Source of the DNA: Gnetum montanum
Lineage: Eukaryota > Streptophyta > Gnetopsida > Gnetales > Gnetaceae
Direction: 5' to 3'
Length of the DNA stretch: 35,166 bases
Assembly: GCA_015680685.1 (NCBI GenBank)
Contig: MNCI01006587.1
Location: forward strand, 558,967-594,132
The translations under genes and the position numbers were made by a program. Positions 11,761 through 23,103 of the stretch are shown here, piece after piece. How positions within the stretch are numbered: the stretch's first letter is position 1; every line of letters begins with the position of its first letter. The notes below the pieces were generated by a model. It had not been told where the DNA came from. It did no database searches and saw only the letters and a program-made list of their open reading frames with translations.

Positions 11761-12800
11761 TCTACTAGCTTTTGTTTTAAAGTTTGGAAAGCTAGTTTGC
11801 ATTCCCTAGTCCATTCGAAAGGTACGCCCTTTTTCATTAATTCCACAAATGGTTTGGCAACCTTTGAAAAGTTCTCAGTAAAGCTCTTATAGTAGCCAGT
11901 GTATCCAAGGAATGACTGAATGTCTTTGATAGTTTCTGGTTGATGAGTAATTCCTTGGATAACTTTGATTTTCTCATGGTCTACCTCTATCCCTGTGCTT
12001 GAGATTTTGTGTCCTAGTACTATGCCTTCTTGGACCATCAAATGGCTTTTCTACTAGTTGAGCCTCAAATTGGTTTCTACACATCTTTTTAATACTTGCT
12101 CCAACCGGTCCAAAGCTTGATCAAATTTTGCTCCATAAGTGGAGAATTCATCCATAAAGACCTCCACACTATTTCCTATCTGCTGTTGGAATATGCTTAG
12201 AACTAATTGTTGAAAAATTGCAGGGGCATTGCATAAGCCAAATGGCATATGTTTATATGCAAATGTTCCCCAAGGGTTGCTGAACATAGTCTTGGCTTGG
12301 TCTTCTGGGACTATTTTTATTTGGTTATATATGCTATATCCATCTAGAAAACTATAATAGCGATGCCCTGTGATGGTGTCTAAGACTTGGTTGAAAAATG
12401 ACAATGAAAAGTGATATTTGAATGTTGCCATATTTAGTAGCCTAAAATCTATGCACACCATCCATTTGCCTCCCTTTTAAGGCACAATAAATAAGGGGCT
12501 AATCCATTCGCTATCAGCAATGGGGTATATGAACCCAGCTTTGAGAAGTTGTTTAATTTCTTCCTTAACTACTTGCTTTAGCTTTGGCTTCAATTACCTT
12601 TGCGGTTGTCTTCGAGGCTTCATGGAGGGGTTGGTGTAAATCCTATGTTGGCATATCCTAGGATCTATTCTAGTTAATTCAAGATATGACCAAACGAAGG
12701 CTTTTGACCATTTATTTATTACCTTTAATAGTCTCTCTTTTTTTTGCAGAGCAAGCTTACTATTAATAATTACCAATTTTTCATTTTTAAGGAACATTTA
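11761..12800 (-). pseudogene. Reverse transcriptase of element C (broken)
   Basis: The order of motifs on the minus strand is NPSMKPRRQPQR, then KWMVCIDFRLLN, the first catalytic Asp in FLDGYSIYNQI, MPFGLCNAPAIFQQL, the catalytic box VFMDEFSTYG, and the thumb/connection motif SFLGYTGYYKSF. The catalytic box has Glu in place of the second Asp, so the enzyme would be inactive even without the stops near 12045 and 12600. The closest family by motif is Athila/Tat (GLCNAPATFQ and GHKIS-GIEVD type); this is from recognition, not from a search. Confidence 0.92.
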
Positions 12801-13033
12801 TTCCATACCAGTGGGCAATGGTTTCAGCTCAAGGAGCTCCTGCTAAAATTTCTTTTAGTGATTTTCAATTTCCCCCAATTGATATTTTCAAGGTTAAGAC
12901 TTGGAAGTTGGTGATGGAATTGCTCTAATGCATCTATGATATCAATGTAAGTGCAAGTCAAACCCTTAGTTGGTTCCATGCATATGATTGAACTACTTTC
13001 TTGATCAGCTATCAGCCATTGAGTGCCTTCCTG

Positions 13034-13852
13034 TCATGTGGTTGTTGCATATAGGCATCTTTGTATGTTGATCACTTTTGCACACTGATTACATACAGGC
13101 AATGTTAAACTTTGCATAAACCATGACCTCTGCACATAATTACACCCTGTGTCACTGTATGCGATGCATGGGACTTTCTTCTTCTCGATCTTTCTAAATG
13201 TGTTTTCCTTTGATATTTCTAGGGAAAGATCATGGATTCCTAGGCATGCATTGATGGTGCTTAGACATGTTGTTCCCATTATTATTGGGAAGTCCCCCTT
13301 ACCATTGTTCACCTGAATCACTAGAAAGTTAGCTGGGTATGACCACCCACAAATAGTGATAACAATGTCCTCCACTAGTTCCAATGGGATAGTGATGAAT
13401 TGGTTGACCAACTCTAAATGAATGTTACTCTTTTTGAGTGGAGGTAGGTTCCAAGGCTTGTACATTTCTTGAGAAATCAAGTTGATACCAAAACTTGAAT
13501 CCAAAAGATCCTTGCATGGTTCATTTCTAGGAATTTGTAAGTATATTAGAGAACTCCTAGGATCAGAGAATTTCCTGGGAAGATGACCAACTTTGATCCA
13601 ATCAGTAACAACATGTGTTAGCATGATCATATTCGTTGAGTATGGTGGTTGGGTTGAAGAAGGCTCTGAAGTTTTGATTGATACTGAGGTGTCTAAGGAA
13701 TCAGTCACTTGTGATTGCAAGGGCTTGGTTAGACTATTGGTTCTAAAGAAAGGTTTTTTCTTTATGTGGTTGTTAGAAACAACAGTAGGTTGAGAGTTAA
13801 CAGCCCTTACGATGTTACGTTGCTGCGGTTGGATAGGAATTTCACCTTGCAT
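13034..13852 (-). pseudogene. Protease (PR) region of element C, active site lost
   Basis: One 272-residue open frame begins with a Pro/Gln/Thr/Ser-rich stretch and continues into MLTHVVTDWIKVGHLPRK and then the retropepsin-like motif LLDSSFGINLIS. The expected motif is LLDSGSGINLIS, seen in E, so the Gly of Asp-Ser-Gly is Ser here. FPIIMGTTCLSTINA follows, the second conserved block. Retropepsins cleave Gag-Pol. Although the frame is open, the changed active site suggests it is not functional. The rest of the region down to 12800 has no clear domain. Confidence 0.85.
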
Positions 13853-16156
13853 AGCTGGAGCAGGTGGTAATGAAGCTATTGGTGGAAGAGATGCAATTGG
13901 ATGAGAAAGATGGTATGTTTGTGGAACATCACCCCTAGGAGAAGGAGTCCTATAATACTCACGAGCTTAGTAGTAAGGTTGAGGAGTAACATAACAAGTA
14001 GAGTCATGTGGAGAGACTAGCTACTGCACATAATATCCATACGGGTCAAGTTGTTAGTAAGGATATTGTTGCCTTGGTGGTGGCATTCCTCATGGTTGTG
14101 GGTGCTACCACTGTTGATATTGCTCAATTGGTTGTGGTGGAGTTCCACTTGGATAATATGTTAAAGGTTGGTGGAACTGCATTGGGTTACCTTGAGGATA
14201 ACATAACCTTTAGGATGTTTTCCATTTGTTTAATTATGGGTTAAGTGCATACAACCCAGACTCTTGTAGATGTGAGATTATAGGGCAACATCCCTTAGGA
14301 TGGTCATATAAAAATATCTTGCATCCACTATCATTGTCTATTTTTAAATCCACAACTTCTTCAATGATGGCAAGTTTTCCCTTACCCTTGCCACATGCAT
14401 GTTCATATTCTCTCTTTTTTCCTTTCTCACTACCTTACTCTATAGACTCCTCTACTATTTTAAGAACAGTTTGAAATCTATTGTCTAGGGAATCCCACAT
14501 TTTGTCTACCTTTGCCGATACTTTTGATGTCAACTTTTGGATAGGAAAAGTTTTCCTATTCACCATCTCTTTGAGTGGTGACTCTTCTTCATCTTCACAA
14601 AATCTTACTTCCCTCTTCTGAAGGGAAGGATCTCTATTATACTCTTCTACACTTTCTCTCTTCCATAGCTCACCTACTTCCTTAGCAATTTGCTCCAATA
14701 CTCTTTGAATTTGATGGGACCTAAGCTCGGATAGTCTTCCTTGGGCATGAGTCCCAAGGGTTCTTCTCATTTCATGCCTACGCCCATCTACGAGATGGCA
14801 TAGTTGATCCCTTTGCGAATAACCATGACCAAGACAATGATGTAACAATGCATAGTATCAGCCCATGGTAGCATCTAAGGGTTCATGTCCTCCTTGTTTC
14901 CAGCCTTGGATTTGCTTTCACAGGTTGGACACTCGAGAGTACATTTGGTACTTATCGTTGAACAATTCTAACAAGGTACTCCACCAACAAATGGATTCTA
15001 GTTCTAAGGACAGGTACCAGCTTTCCACTTCTTTAACTAGTATCTGCAGGAACAACTTAAGTTTTTGTCATTCATTCTCTATGTTTTGTAAGGCACATGC
15101 ATCATGGAATTCTTGGAAGTGATTCTGAGGATCAATGTTGCATCCCCCTTCAAATCGTATGATATTGTTCATATCTAATCTCTTGATCCTACTATCTTTC
15201 TAGTGCCTTGTTGGAATTCTAACAACCTTAGTTATGTCTAACATACTTCAAGTAGTGAGTAGGGGTTCATCGTGATTGTCTCATCTATGGAATCTATGAT
15301 TCCTACGTTGTTCCCTACTCTCCCTTCTTCTATGTTGTGATTTTCTAGAGTGCCCTCATCCGCTTTCCTAACTATTTCGCTTATGACTTCCACTTTTCCT
15401 ACCTTTATCCCCATGGTCTTTTTCTTTATGACTACATATGGATACTGAAGAAGAGGGTGAAGGAGATGATGAAGGTAAAGAAGAAGGGAAACCATCACCA
15501 TGATAGTTTCTACTACCTTCTCTTCGATAGTCACGGCCTCGATCGCAATTACGATAAGAATGTCCACCTTTATCATGTGTTTGTATCCCTTTTTTGGATC
15601 CTTTGTGCTCGTGGGTATTAGAATTTGGGTTATGAATAGTGGAATGAAGATTTTGATACACAAACCCTTGACCAAAGTCAAGGGGAGGAACATCGTTGTG
15701 TGGGCGACTGCTTGAGGTAGGTTCATTACCCTCATTTTCGGTTAAGAAATGTGGGACATCTTGGGCCCACTTACCCTTCAAAGACTTATGATGTCTCTCA
15801 TGTTGCAAGTTCCTTTGATGTTGTGCCTCTGTGGAATAGTATTCTCTTAATTCATGTTCTTGCACAATGTATTCTATGTGTAAGTGCGGCATGCCAATTC
15901 GTGTGAGTGCACGAAGAAGCATGCTTGGGACTGAACAATCGGGAGGTAACACTATGTTACCTTCTAAGTCTCACCAACACAGTTGTTCATCTTGATGGAG
16001 GATAAAGGTGAAGTCTGGTATATACTCATTAGGATGAATATATACCACTTGAAATTATTGAGGGATTGGCGGATCAACATCATGTGTGTTACATCGTTGA
16101 TTATTTCTCGTTTCAGACCTAGGCAGTGAGGCGCTTTTGTATGAAGAAGGAGACAT
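13853..16156 (-). pseudogene. gag and gag-PR linker of element C (broken)
   Basis: The start ATG is at 16156-16154 (MSPSSYKS). Family motifs follow in order: YIHPNEYIPDFTFILHQDEQ (about residue 40), GNIVLPPDCSVPS, EYYSTEAQ, a Ser/His/Arg-rich linker, and the capsid-like Retrotrans_gag segment (NDPQNHFQEFHDACA-like, LELFNDKYQMYSRVSNL). Next come HGYSQRDQL, RTLGTHAQGRLSELR, VEEYNRDPSLQKR and KVDKMWDSLDNRF. It closes with the YDHPKGCCPI motif near 14300 and a Tyr/Pro-rich tail. Stops interrupt it in several places, including two within the first 65 codons. Gag would assemble the particle; the N-terminal domain is unassigned. Confidence 0.82.
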
Positions 16157-16273
16157 ACTTGTTTGTTTAGTGTGAAATGTATTCTTGTTCATTATTTTCT
16201 CAACCAATCCTAAGGGTTCATTCCAATGATGTGAATGATTTCCTAAGTTCTAAATATCACATAAATAACTAAG

Positions 16274-16291
16274 TCCCTAGCAATGGTGCCA
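16274..16291 (-). promoter_or_regulatory. Primer binding site of element C
   Basis: The minus strand reads TGGCACCATTGCTAGGGA, one base from the 5' LTR. It is close to the tRNA-Asp complement with four differences. Confidence 0.82.
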
Positions 16292-16292
16292 A

Positions 16293-16743
16293 TGGTGAGC
16301 GGCGAGGTACCCCTACACTCAACCATACGAATACGAGCGTTTCACGCATGATTCAGTTGAATTCTAAGAACTAAGTGCTTATGTGCCCTTGTGGAATAAG
16401 GATGGGTTGGTTGATCATTGTCTTTCCAAACTTACTTCTATGTCACGATTGTATGGTTAAGTAAGCATGAGGTACATGATTTTTATATCTTTTATGTTTT
16501 TTATGTCCTGCGCTAATAGGGAAGGAGAGAGATAACTAAGTGACTAATTTATCTTAACTACTCATTAACTAAGTTCTAACTAACCCTAACACCAACATCT
16601 ATTTTCACTTTCCATACACATCCTGAACCAGTGTAACACTACTAGGATTACCAAACACTAATCATTACTGGGTTACCAAGTGTTACACCCATGCTCAAAG
16701 TGATCGTATTGAGTGTATTTACCTAGGAGAGTTGTAGGGGAGG

Positions 16744-16783
<40 letters not shown>

Positions 16784-17057
16784 GAACATTAATTAACTAA
16801 GAAAGCATTTAATAAAAGTAATTAACATTAACTAATCTATTCTGGATGCTACAAGGTTTATCATAAAGTTCATCTTTATTGTTGTACACAAGGTGTGCTC
16901 AGGTACACAATGCTCAAATAAAGATCCATTCACTTGATAACTCCTACTACGAGCATGCAGAAATAATTCTAACTCTAGGAGGGAGAAAAGGTAAGAGTTT
17001 GGCTAAGGGACTAACTATCTAATGCAAAACCAAGTGCACCCACCTCTTATTTATAGG
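16293..17057 (-). repeat. 5' LTR of element C, inner part (split by D)
   Basis: It starts TGGTGAGCGGCG next to the PBS and aligns with the 3' LTR of C up to the TATA box (minus strand TATAAATA at 17048-17055). D interrupts it at 17057/17058; the outer part continues at 23921-24028. Together they make about 873 bp. It contains (GA)17 at about 16746-16780. Confidence 0.9.
17053..17057. repeat. TSD of element D (left copy, atagg)
   Basis: atagg lies directly before the D LTR start and is repeated exactly at 23916-23920. It overlaps the TATA box of the C 5' LTR. Confidence 0.92.
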
Positions 17058-17931
17058 TGATTAGTGGCGAGGTACCCCTACACTCAACCATATGAATACG
17101 AGCGTAACACACGCGATCTAGTTGAACTCTACAGACTAAGTGCCTACACACCTCATGGAACACTTAAGGTTAATTATTCGTTCTCTTCCCAGAATTACCT
17201 GTAGTTTTCACAGTGTATGGTTAAGTAAGTCTGAGGTATATGACTTTTGTGTCTTTTCGATTTTATCTCCTATGCTGATAAGGTGAAGAGTGAAGAAACT
17301 AATTAACTAACTTTAACTAACTAACTAAGGTTTAATTAACCTAGCATTAGCATCCGTTCCCGCTTACCGTTCACACCCTAAACTGATGCAACCTTGGTTA
17401 CCAAACGCTAATCGTTGCTGGGATCACCAAGCGTAACGCACGTGCTCGAAGCAGTCGTATCGAGGCGCTTAACTAGGAGAGAAGGGTTGAGAGAGATTTA
17501 ATAACTAATAAAGCATGTAAATGATAAACAATGAATAACATTAAATAAAATCCTATTTAGCCTATTCCATGCATTGCAAGGTTTATCCAAGAAGTTCATC
17601 TTTATTACCATATACAAACTTGTGTTCAGGTACAATGTCTGCTCGAATAAAGATCCGTTCACTTTGGAGTTCCTACTGTGGGCAAATGGAAAGTATTCTA
17701 TCTTTGGAGAGGTCAAACTGCTAGAGTTTTCCTATGGTCTAGGCCTAGAATGGAAAACAAGGGAGAGCTACCTCTTATTTATAGACTTGGTGGCGCACCG
17801 CAATATTGCGTATGCAATATCAAGAGGGACAACGTGATATCGTGTGGGATGCGATATCGCGTACGCGATATCGCGGCCCATGCAAAATAGTGTACATGAT
17901 ATCGTGGCCCATGTGATATCACATCCCATCA
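17058..17931 (-). repeat. 3' LTR of element D
   Basis: It is 874 bp, from TGATTAGTGG to CCCATCA, and pairs with 23104-23915. It has TATAAATA on the minus strand near 17776-17783. Its outer part has more GATATC palindromes than the 5' copy, which explains most of the 62-bp length difference. Confidence 0.9.
17851..17874. repeat. 24-bp perfect palindrome with two GATATC cores in U3 of D
   Basis: GCGATATCGC, GTAC, GCGATATCGC forms a perfect palindrome. It is the most regular example of a motif cluster seen in the U3 of the A, D and E LTRs. Confidence 0.9.
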
Positions 17932-19404
17932 TAATCCCATGATTGAATGAAAACATGTCCGTGAGTTCCTTACAAAATATTGGAAAGGTATGGGATTATT
18001 GACTCAAATGGAACTAATGGGATGACATGTGAACGGATCATCATTACAAGATAAAACTGGTGTTCATGACAACAAGAGTGAACACCTTATTACATTTGAC
18101 ATCAGGCCTTAGTTGGTAGCTGAGAGAGAAGAGAGAAGAGAGACGAAGTCTTGCTGCTGCCAATGCCAAGATTGCACCTTTCGTTGTCCATCCATAAGCG
18201 TGCCATTGATCTTGCTCCTTACATAACTGCTGCAGCACCGATCCATTCCAAGTGGGTCCTCTAGATCCAATTCATTGTTGTATGATTGCCATTTTCACAT
18301 ACAACACAGTCTTTATATTAGCAAGGGTAAATGAATTTCAATGTAATGGATACCTTGCTTTGATGAAAGGTCCGTTGGCTTAGGTTGTGGTATGGCTGAT
18401 TGCAGGTCTAGAGATATAATAGTGGTGACTACCGAAGGTGTAGGGGTTAGGATAAAATTGAAAAAATTGGGCCCCGTATTCCCATGACTAATCTTGAACC
18501 TCTGGTAGCGAGAGAATGGAAAAAGAAAAAGGAATAAGAAAGATGGATAAAAAGAGACAACTAAAACATCAATGAAATGGATGTCAAGATGGAAATCAAC
18601 AAAATAAAATCTATTGCAAAAATGTTTAAGGGAAAGAATTTAACTAGTGCCCCAAAGAGGAATGTCAGTGGGTCCTCCCCAAAGCAGGCTCATGCCTTTA
18701 ATGCCCTGACAAACCCACATTCAAAGAGTCCGTAGGCTCTGGGAATGTCATTTGGAACCAAAGTTAAAGTCTTAACCGCAAGAATTTACCAAAAATAAAA
18801 CAATGTATCAACCAAAATATACACTAATGATACAACCGGCAATGAGATAAATAATGGAGAGAAGAGAATGGAATGGAATCTCAAAAACAAGGTGGTGTAC
18901 AACCCCTTGTATGGTTCATGGTTAATGTGACTTAGCAAATTCCATTCCAAGTTTGGCCTTAAACAAACCACTTCCAGTGATTTCACATTAATGCATTTGG
19001 CCAATCCATCCACTTGAATAACAAGAATGCCTTCTCCAAAAGCCACTACCATTTTGACAAAACAAAAGAGGAGAAGAATGGGAAGCGAGAAGGGCCTTAG
19101 TTAGAGGGAACATTTTTATTTAAGTTCCATAACCAGAGCTTGTAGCCCAAGAAATTATTTTGTCTAAGGGGTGTGCTTTGAATTTTCACAATGTTTTTTT
19201 GTTTTATGTGTTTATGTGTGAGAACCACACCATGCAAAGAATTTATTATTTTTATTTGCTCAGCTTCCCGATAATGGAGCAATGTTGGAATGGGAAGAAA
19301 AACTCAAGAAGAAAACATCCAAGCACCCAAGAGAACGACCAACACAAATGCATCAAGTTTCCTTGAAGTCACACCCTTTTCAATCCTTGAGTCCTTCCTT
19401 AGTT
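17932..19404 (-). other. 3' non-coding module of element D
   Basis: It is homologous to 8004-9515 of C and to F, in the same order. It begins with a weak PPT (minus strand CATGGGATTA next to the LTR), has a second PPT-like motif at 18481-18489, an intron-like segment at 18293-18353 and a CT-rich stretch on the minus strand near 18122-18150. A minus-strand frame at 18786-19052 has a hydrophobic end but no clear family; it is not called as a gene. Confidence 0.7.
18293..18353 (-). other. Intron-like segment in D, acceptor lost
   Basis: It is the counterpart of 8393-8452. The donor GCAAG/GTATCC and the branch-like CTTGCTAATAT are kept, but the acceptor CAG reads AAA here. Confidence 0.35.
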
Positions 19405-19753
19405 NNNNNNNNNNNNNNNNNNNNNNNNNNNNNNNNNNNNNNNNNNNNNNNNNNNNNNNNNNNNNNNNNNNNNNNNNNNNNNNNNNNNNNNNNNNNNNNN
19501 NNNNNNNNNNNNNNNNNNNNNNNNNNNNNNNNNNNNNNNNNNNNNNNNNNNNNNNNNNNNNNNNNNNNNNNNNNNNNNNNNNNNNNNNNNNNNNNNNNNN
19601 NNNNNNNNNNNNNNNNNNNNNNNNNNNNNNNNNNNNNNNNNNNNNNNNNNNNNNNNNNNNNNNNNNNNNNNNNNNNNNNNNNNNNNNNNNNNNNNNNNNN
19701 NNNNNNNNNNNNNNNNNNNNNNNNNNNNNNNNNNNNNNNNNNNNNNNNNNNNN
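19405..19753. other. Assembly gap, 349 N
   Basis: A run of N. By comparison with C (about 9515 to 9935) about 420 bp of 3' non-coding module is expected here, so the gap does not hide RT or integrase. Confidence 0.97.
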
Positions 19754-20600
19754 TGAATGGAAAGGGAGAGATCCGAAATAATGAACATCTATTTGAATTT
19801 CTTAAAAGTGCCCAACTCCTTCTCGTTGATGTTCTTAGATTAAGGGGTGGAAGTCAGTGACGCTCATATTCCAAGGTGTCTATGCCTTTGTTGTTGGCAT
19901 GAGTCTTTCCCTCAGTTCGTTCCATGCATGTTTGTCAGTTTCTCTTTCGAGTAGCTATCAACCACGAGGTGTCTACTACTTGTTGTGTGGTTGCTACATA
20001 CAGGCATCTTTGTCTCAAAGTGTCAAGGGCACACCTGTTGTATGAAGGAGATGTGGAGCATTCCTCCATGTCATCACCTAATGAATCATTATATGTGATG
20101 CATGGAAATTTCTTCTTCTTGATCTTTCCATAAATATTTACCTTGGATATCTCTAGGGAAAGATCACAGATCCCTAGGCATGCATCTATTGTGCTTAGCC
20201 ATGCCATTCCCATTATAATTGGGAAGTCTCTTGCATTGTTATTAACTTCTATCACCAAGAAATCAGTTGGGTATGACCAACCACACATAGTGGTAACAAT
20301 GTCCTTCACCGATCCAAAGGTAATGGTGATGGACTGGTCAGCCAGCTCTAGTTGAATGTTGCTCTTCTTAAGTTGGGGTAGGTTCCAGGCTTGATACATC
20401 TCTCGTGAAATTAAGTTGACTCCAGAGCTTGAGTTAAGAAGAGCCTTATGAGGTTCATTCTTGTTGACTTAGAAGTAGATTAAGGGACTCCCAGGGGTAG
20501 ATAGTTTCCTGGGAAGGTGGCCTACCTTGATCCAGTTGGTTACAGTATGTGTTAACATAACCGTATGTGTTGAGCTCTGATTTTGGTTTGAAGGGAGCTC
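19754..20600 (-). pseudogene. Protease region of element D, active site lost; joined to the end of INT
   Basis: The minus-strand frame 19935-20399 shows NLPQLKKSNIQLELADQS and FPIIMGMAWLSTIDA, matching PR of C and E. Just upstream the active-site motif reads ALLNSSSGVNLIS; Asp is Asn and Gly is Ser relative to LLDSGSG in E. An in-frame stop lies between the lead segment and PR. After the end of PR the sequence passes within a short distance to the last bases after integrase, the deletion junction being at about 19788. It would be non-functional. Confidence 0.82.
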
Positions 20601-22960
20601 CGAAGCCTTGTATGTTGGAGGAGTGCACATAGACTCAATCGCTTGTTGTTATGAGAGCTTGTCTGGGCTTTTGGTTCTGAAGAAAGGTCTTTTCTTTTTG
20701 CGGTTATTAGAACCATCAACAGGTTGAATGTTTATGGCTCTCATAGCATTGCATTACTACGGTTGAGTGGGGAGTTCCCCTTGCATTGTTGGAGTAGGAC
20801 ATATGGGAACTATAGGTGGAAGAGAGGCAGACAGATTAGGAGGATGGTAAGGGTGTGGAGCATCTCCTGGAGGAGAAGGAGTCCTTATAAAGTACTCCTA
20901 AACTTGGTAGTGACGTTGGAAAGTTGTGTGATCCATGGATTCACTTGGAGAAATTAGAAGCTGCAAGTAGTAACCATATGGATCAGGCTACCGGTAAGGG
21001 TACTGTTGTTTCGGCGGTGCCATCCCCCATGACTATGGGTATTTCCACTATTGATGTTGCTCAATGGGTTGTGATGGAGTTCCACTTGGATAGTATGTCA
21101 ACGGTTGGTGGAACTGTCTTGGATTACCTTGGGGATAAGGTAACCTCTGGGGTGTCTACCATCTGTTGAGTCTTGAGTTGAGTGCATACACCCCAGACTC
21201 TTGTAGACGTGAGATGATTGGACAACATCCCTTAAGATGGTCATATTGGTAGATCTCACATCCACTATCATTTTCTATGTTCAAATCCACAACCTCATCA
21301 GAGATAGTTATTTTCCCCTTACCCTTGTCACGTGCATGGCCTAAATCTCTTTGCGTTTTCTTGTCCTTGTCACTACTTCGTTCCTCCTTAGATTCCTCTA
21401 CAATTTTTAGGACAATTTCAATTTTACTATCTAAGGAGATCATATTTCATCTACCTTAGCTGATACCTCCGTTGTTAGCATTTAGAGCGGCAAGGTTTTT
21501 CTATTCACCAACTCCTCGAGTGGTGACTCATCGTCTTCATCGCAAAATCTCACTTCCTTCTTTCGAAGAGAGGGATCACAGTTATATTCTTCTGCACTCT
21601 CTCTTTTTCATAGCTCCCCTTCTTCTTTGGCTANTCAACGGGATCAACTTCGCCATCTCGTAGATGGGCTAAGGTATGANTAGTAGCAGTTCATGGTAGC
21701 ATCCAAGGGTTCATGAGTACCTTGCTTCCATTCCTAGATCTGCTTACGCAAGTTAGACACTCTAGAGCACATTTGATACTTATCATTGAAGAGTTCTAAC
21801 ATCGTACTCCACCTCCTGATGGTTTCCAGCTCTAAGGACCGGTACCAATTCTCTGCTTCTTTTATGAGTGTCTTGGGAAACAACTTTAGTTTTTTCCACT
21901 TGTTCTCTATGTTTTGCAAGGCGCAGGCATCGTGGAATGCCTATAAATGATTTTGCGGATTCGCGTTGTATCCCTGTTCAAATCGTGGGATGTTGTTCAT
22001 GTCTAAGCGCTTGATCCAACTATCTTTTAAATGCTTTGTTGGGATTCTCACTGCCTCCATTATATTTAGCGTGCTTCGAGTGAAAAGTAGGGGTTTGTCA
22101 TGTTCATCTCTTTCATGACATCTATGATGTCTACGTTGTTCCCTACTTTCCCTTTGTTCATGCCCTTGTCCTTGCTCTCAACTCTCTCGTTGAGGTCTTT
22201 CATTTCTCTTATCCTTATCCTCTTCGTTATGCTCTTGATGGCTGTGCCCTGATGTGGAAGGAGAGGTTGAATGATGTGAAGAAGGGGAAGAAGAAGGAGA
22301 ACCATCGTCGTGATGATGTTTCCTACCTTCTCTTCTGTGGCTTCAGCCCCGATCGTGATGACGATTAGAGTGTCCATTCTTGTCATTTATTGTTGTTCCC
22401 TTAGTGAATAGTTAGCATTCATGGGGATTAGAACCAAGGTTATGTATCATTGAGCATAAGTTGTGATACCCCACCTCCTCACCATCGTTAGGAAGGGGAA
22501 CATCTTTCGATAGAGAACCCATTATAAGTGGTTCACCATCTCCAATTTTACTTAGGACGTGCAGGACCTCTTTTCCCTTCAACCGTGTATGTTGGCTCTC
22601 CTGCCTTGAGTCCCTTAGACGTTGCACTGTTGTGGGATGATAATCCCTCATGTCAAAATCTGTTGCAACGTATTCAGCATATAATTCCATCATGCCGATC
22701 TGTCCCAAAGCACAAAGGAACATGTTGGGGACTACACAATCTGGAGGTAACACTATGTTACCATGCAAGTCCTACCAGCGCATTTGTTCATCCTGATGGA
22801 GGATAAAAGTATAATCAAGTATATACTCATTGGGATGAGTATATACAACCCTATATTGTTGTGGAACTGGCTGAATTTGGTTCTGTGTTTTTGATTGCTG
22901 ACTGTTTCTAGTATGATCCCTAGGTGGTGTATTTCTCTTGTGAGAAGAAGAAGAAGGCAT
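20601..22960 (-). pseudogene. gag and linker of element D (broken)
   Basis: The start ATG at 22960 gives MPSSSSHKRNTPPRDH, then YTHPNEYILDYTFILHQDEQ. A stop follows at about 22771, and the frame continues as GNIVLPPDCVVPN, MRDYHPTTVQRLRDSR. The His/Ser/Arg-rich linker is frameshifted near 22400. The capsid-like segment (AENWYRSLELETIRRW, LELFNDKYQMCSRVSNL) is at 21734-21919. The C-terminal part at 21156-21443 ends with CEIYQYDHLKGCCPI. A short N-bounded piece at 21635-21679 is inverted. Gag is the only protein D could have supplied, and it is now broken. Confidence 0.83.
21634..21680. other. N-bounded segment in inverted orientation inside gag of D
   Basis: Single N at 21634 and 21680 enclose 45 bp that reads TCAACGGGATCAACTTCGCC on the plus strand. 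In gag of E (plus element) the same words are in sense; in D (minus element) they should be reverse-complemented, as they are in C. The piece is therefore flipped. Confidence 0.85.
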
Positions 22961-23084
22961 TGTGTCCTATCGGTATGCTATTTAACCGTTATATAAATTT
23001 TTCATTTAATTAACCCTAAGGTTTGTTTAAGATCCCAATGATGTGAGTAATTTTCTATGTTCTACTTAGCGCACAAACACTTAG

Positions 23085-23102
23085 TCCCCGACAATGGCAC
23101 CA
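23085..23102 (-). promoter_or_regulatory. Primer binding site of element D
   Basis: The minus strand reads TGGTGCCATTGTCGGGGA, one base from the 5' LTR; three differences from the tRNA-Asp complement. Confidence 0.85.
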
Positions 23103-23103
23103 A

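Noticed and set aside
14008-14244. Plus-strand frame opposite the gag linker of C; similar frame at 20924-21169 in D
   Set aside because: It is the shadow of the Tyr/Pro-rich linker on the other strand.
19282-19860. Long frames across the N gap
   Set aside because: The body of these frames is N; nothing supports a protein.
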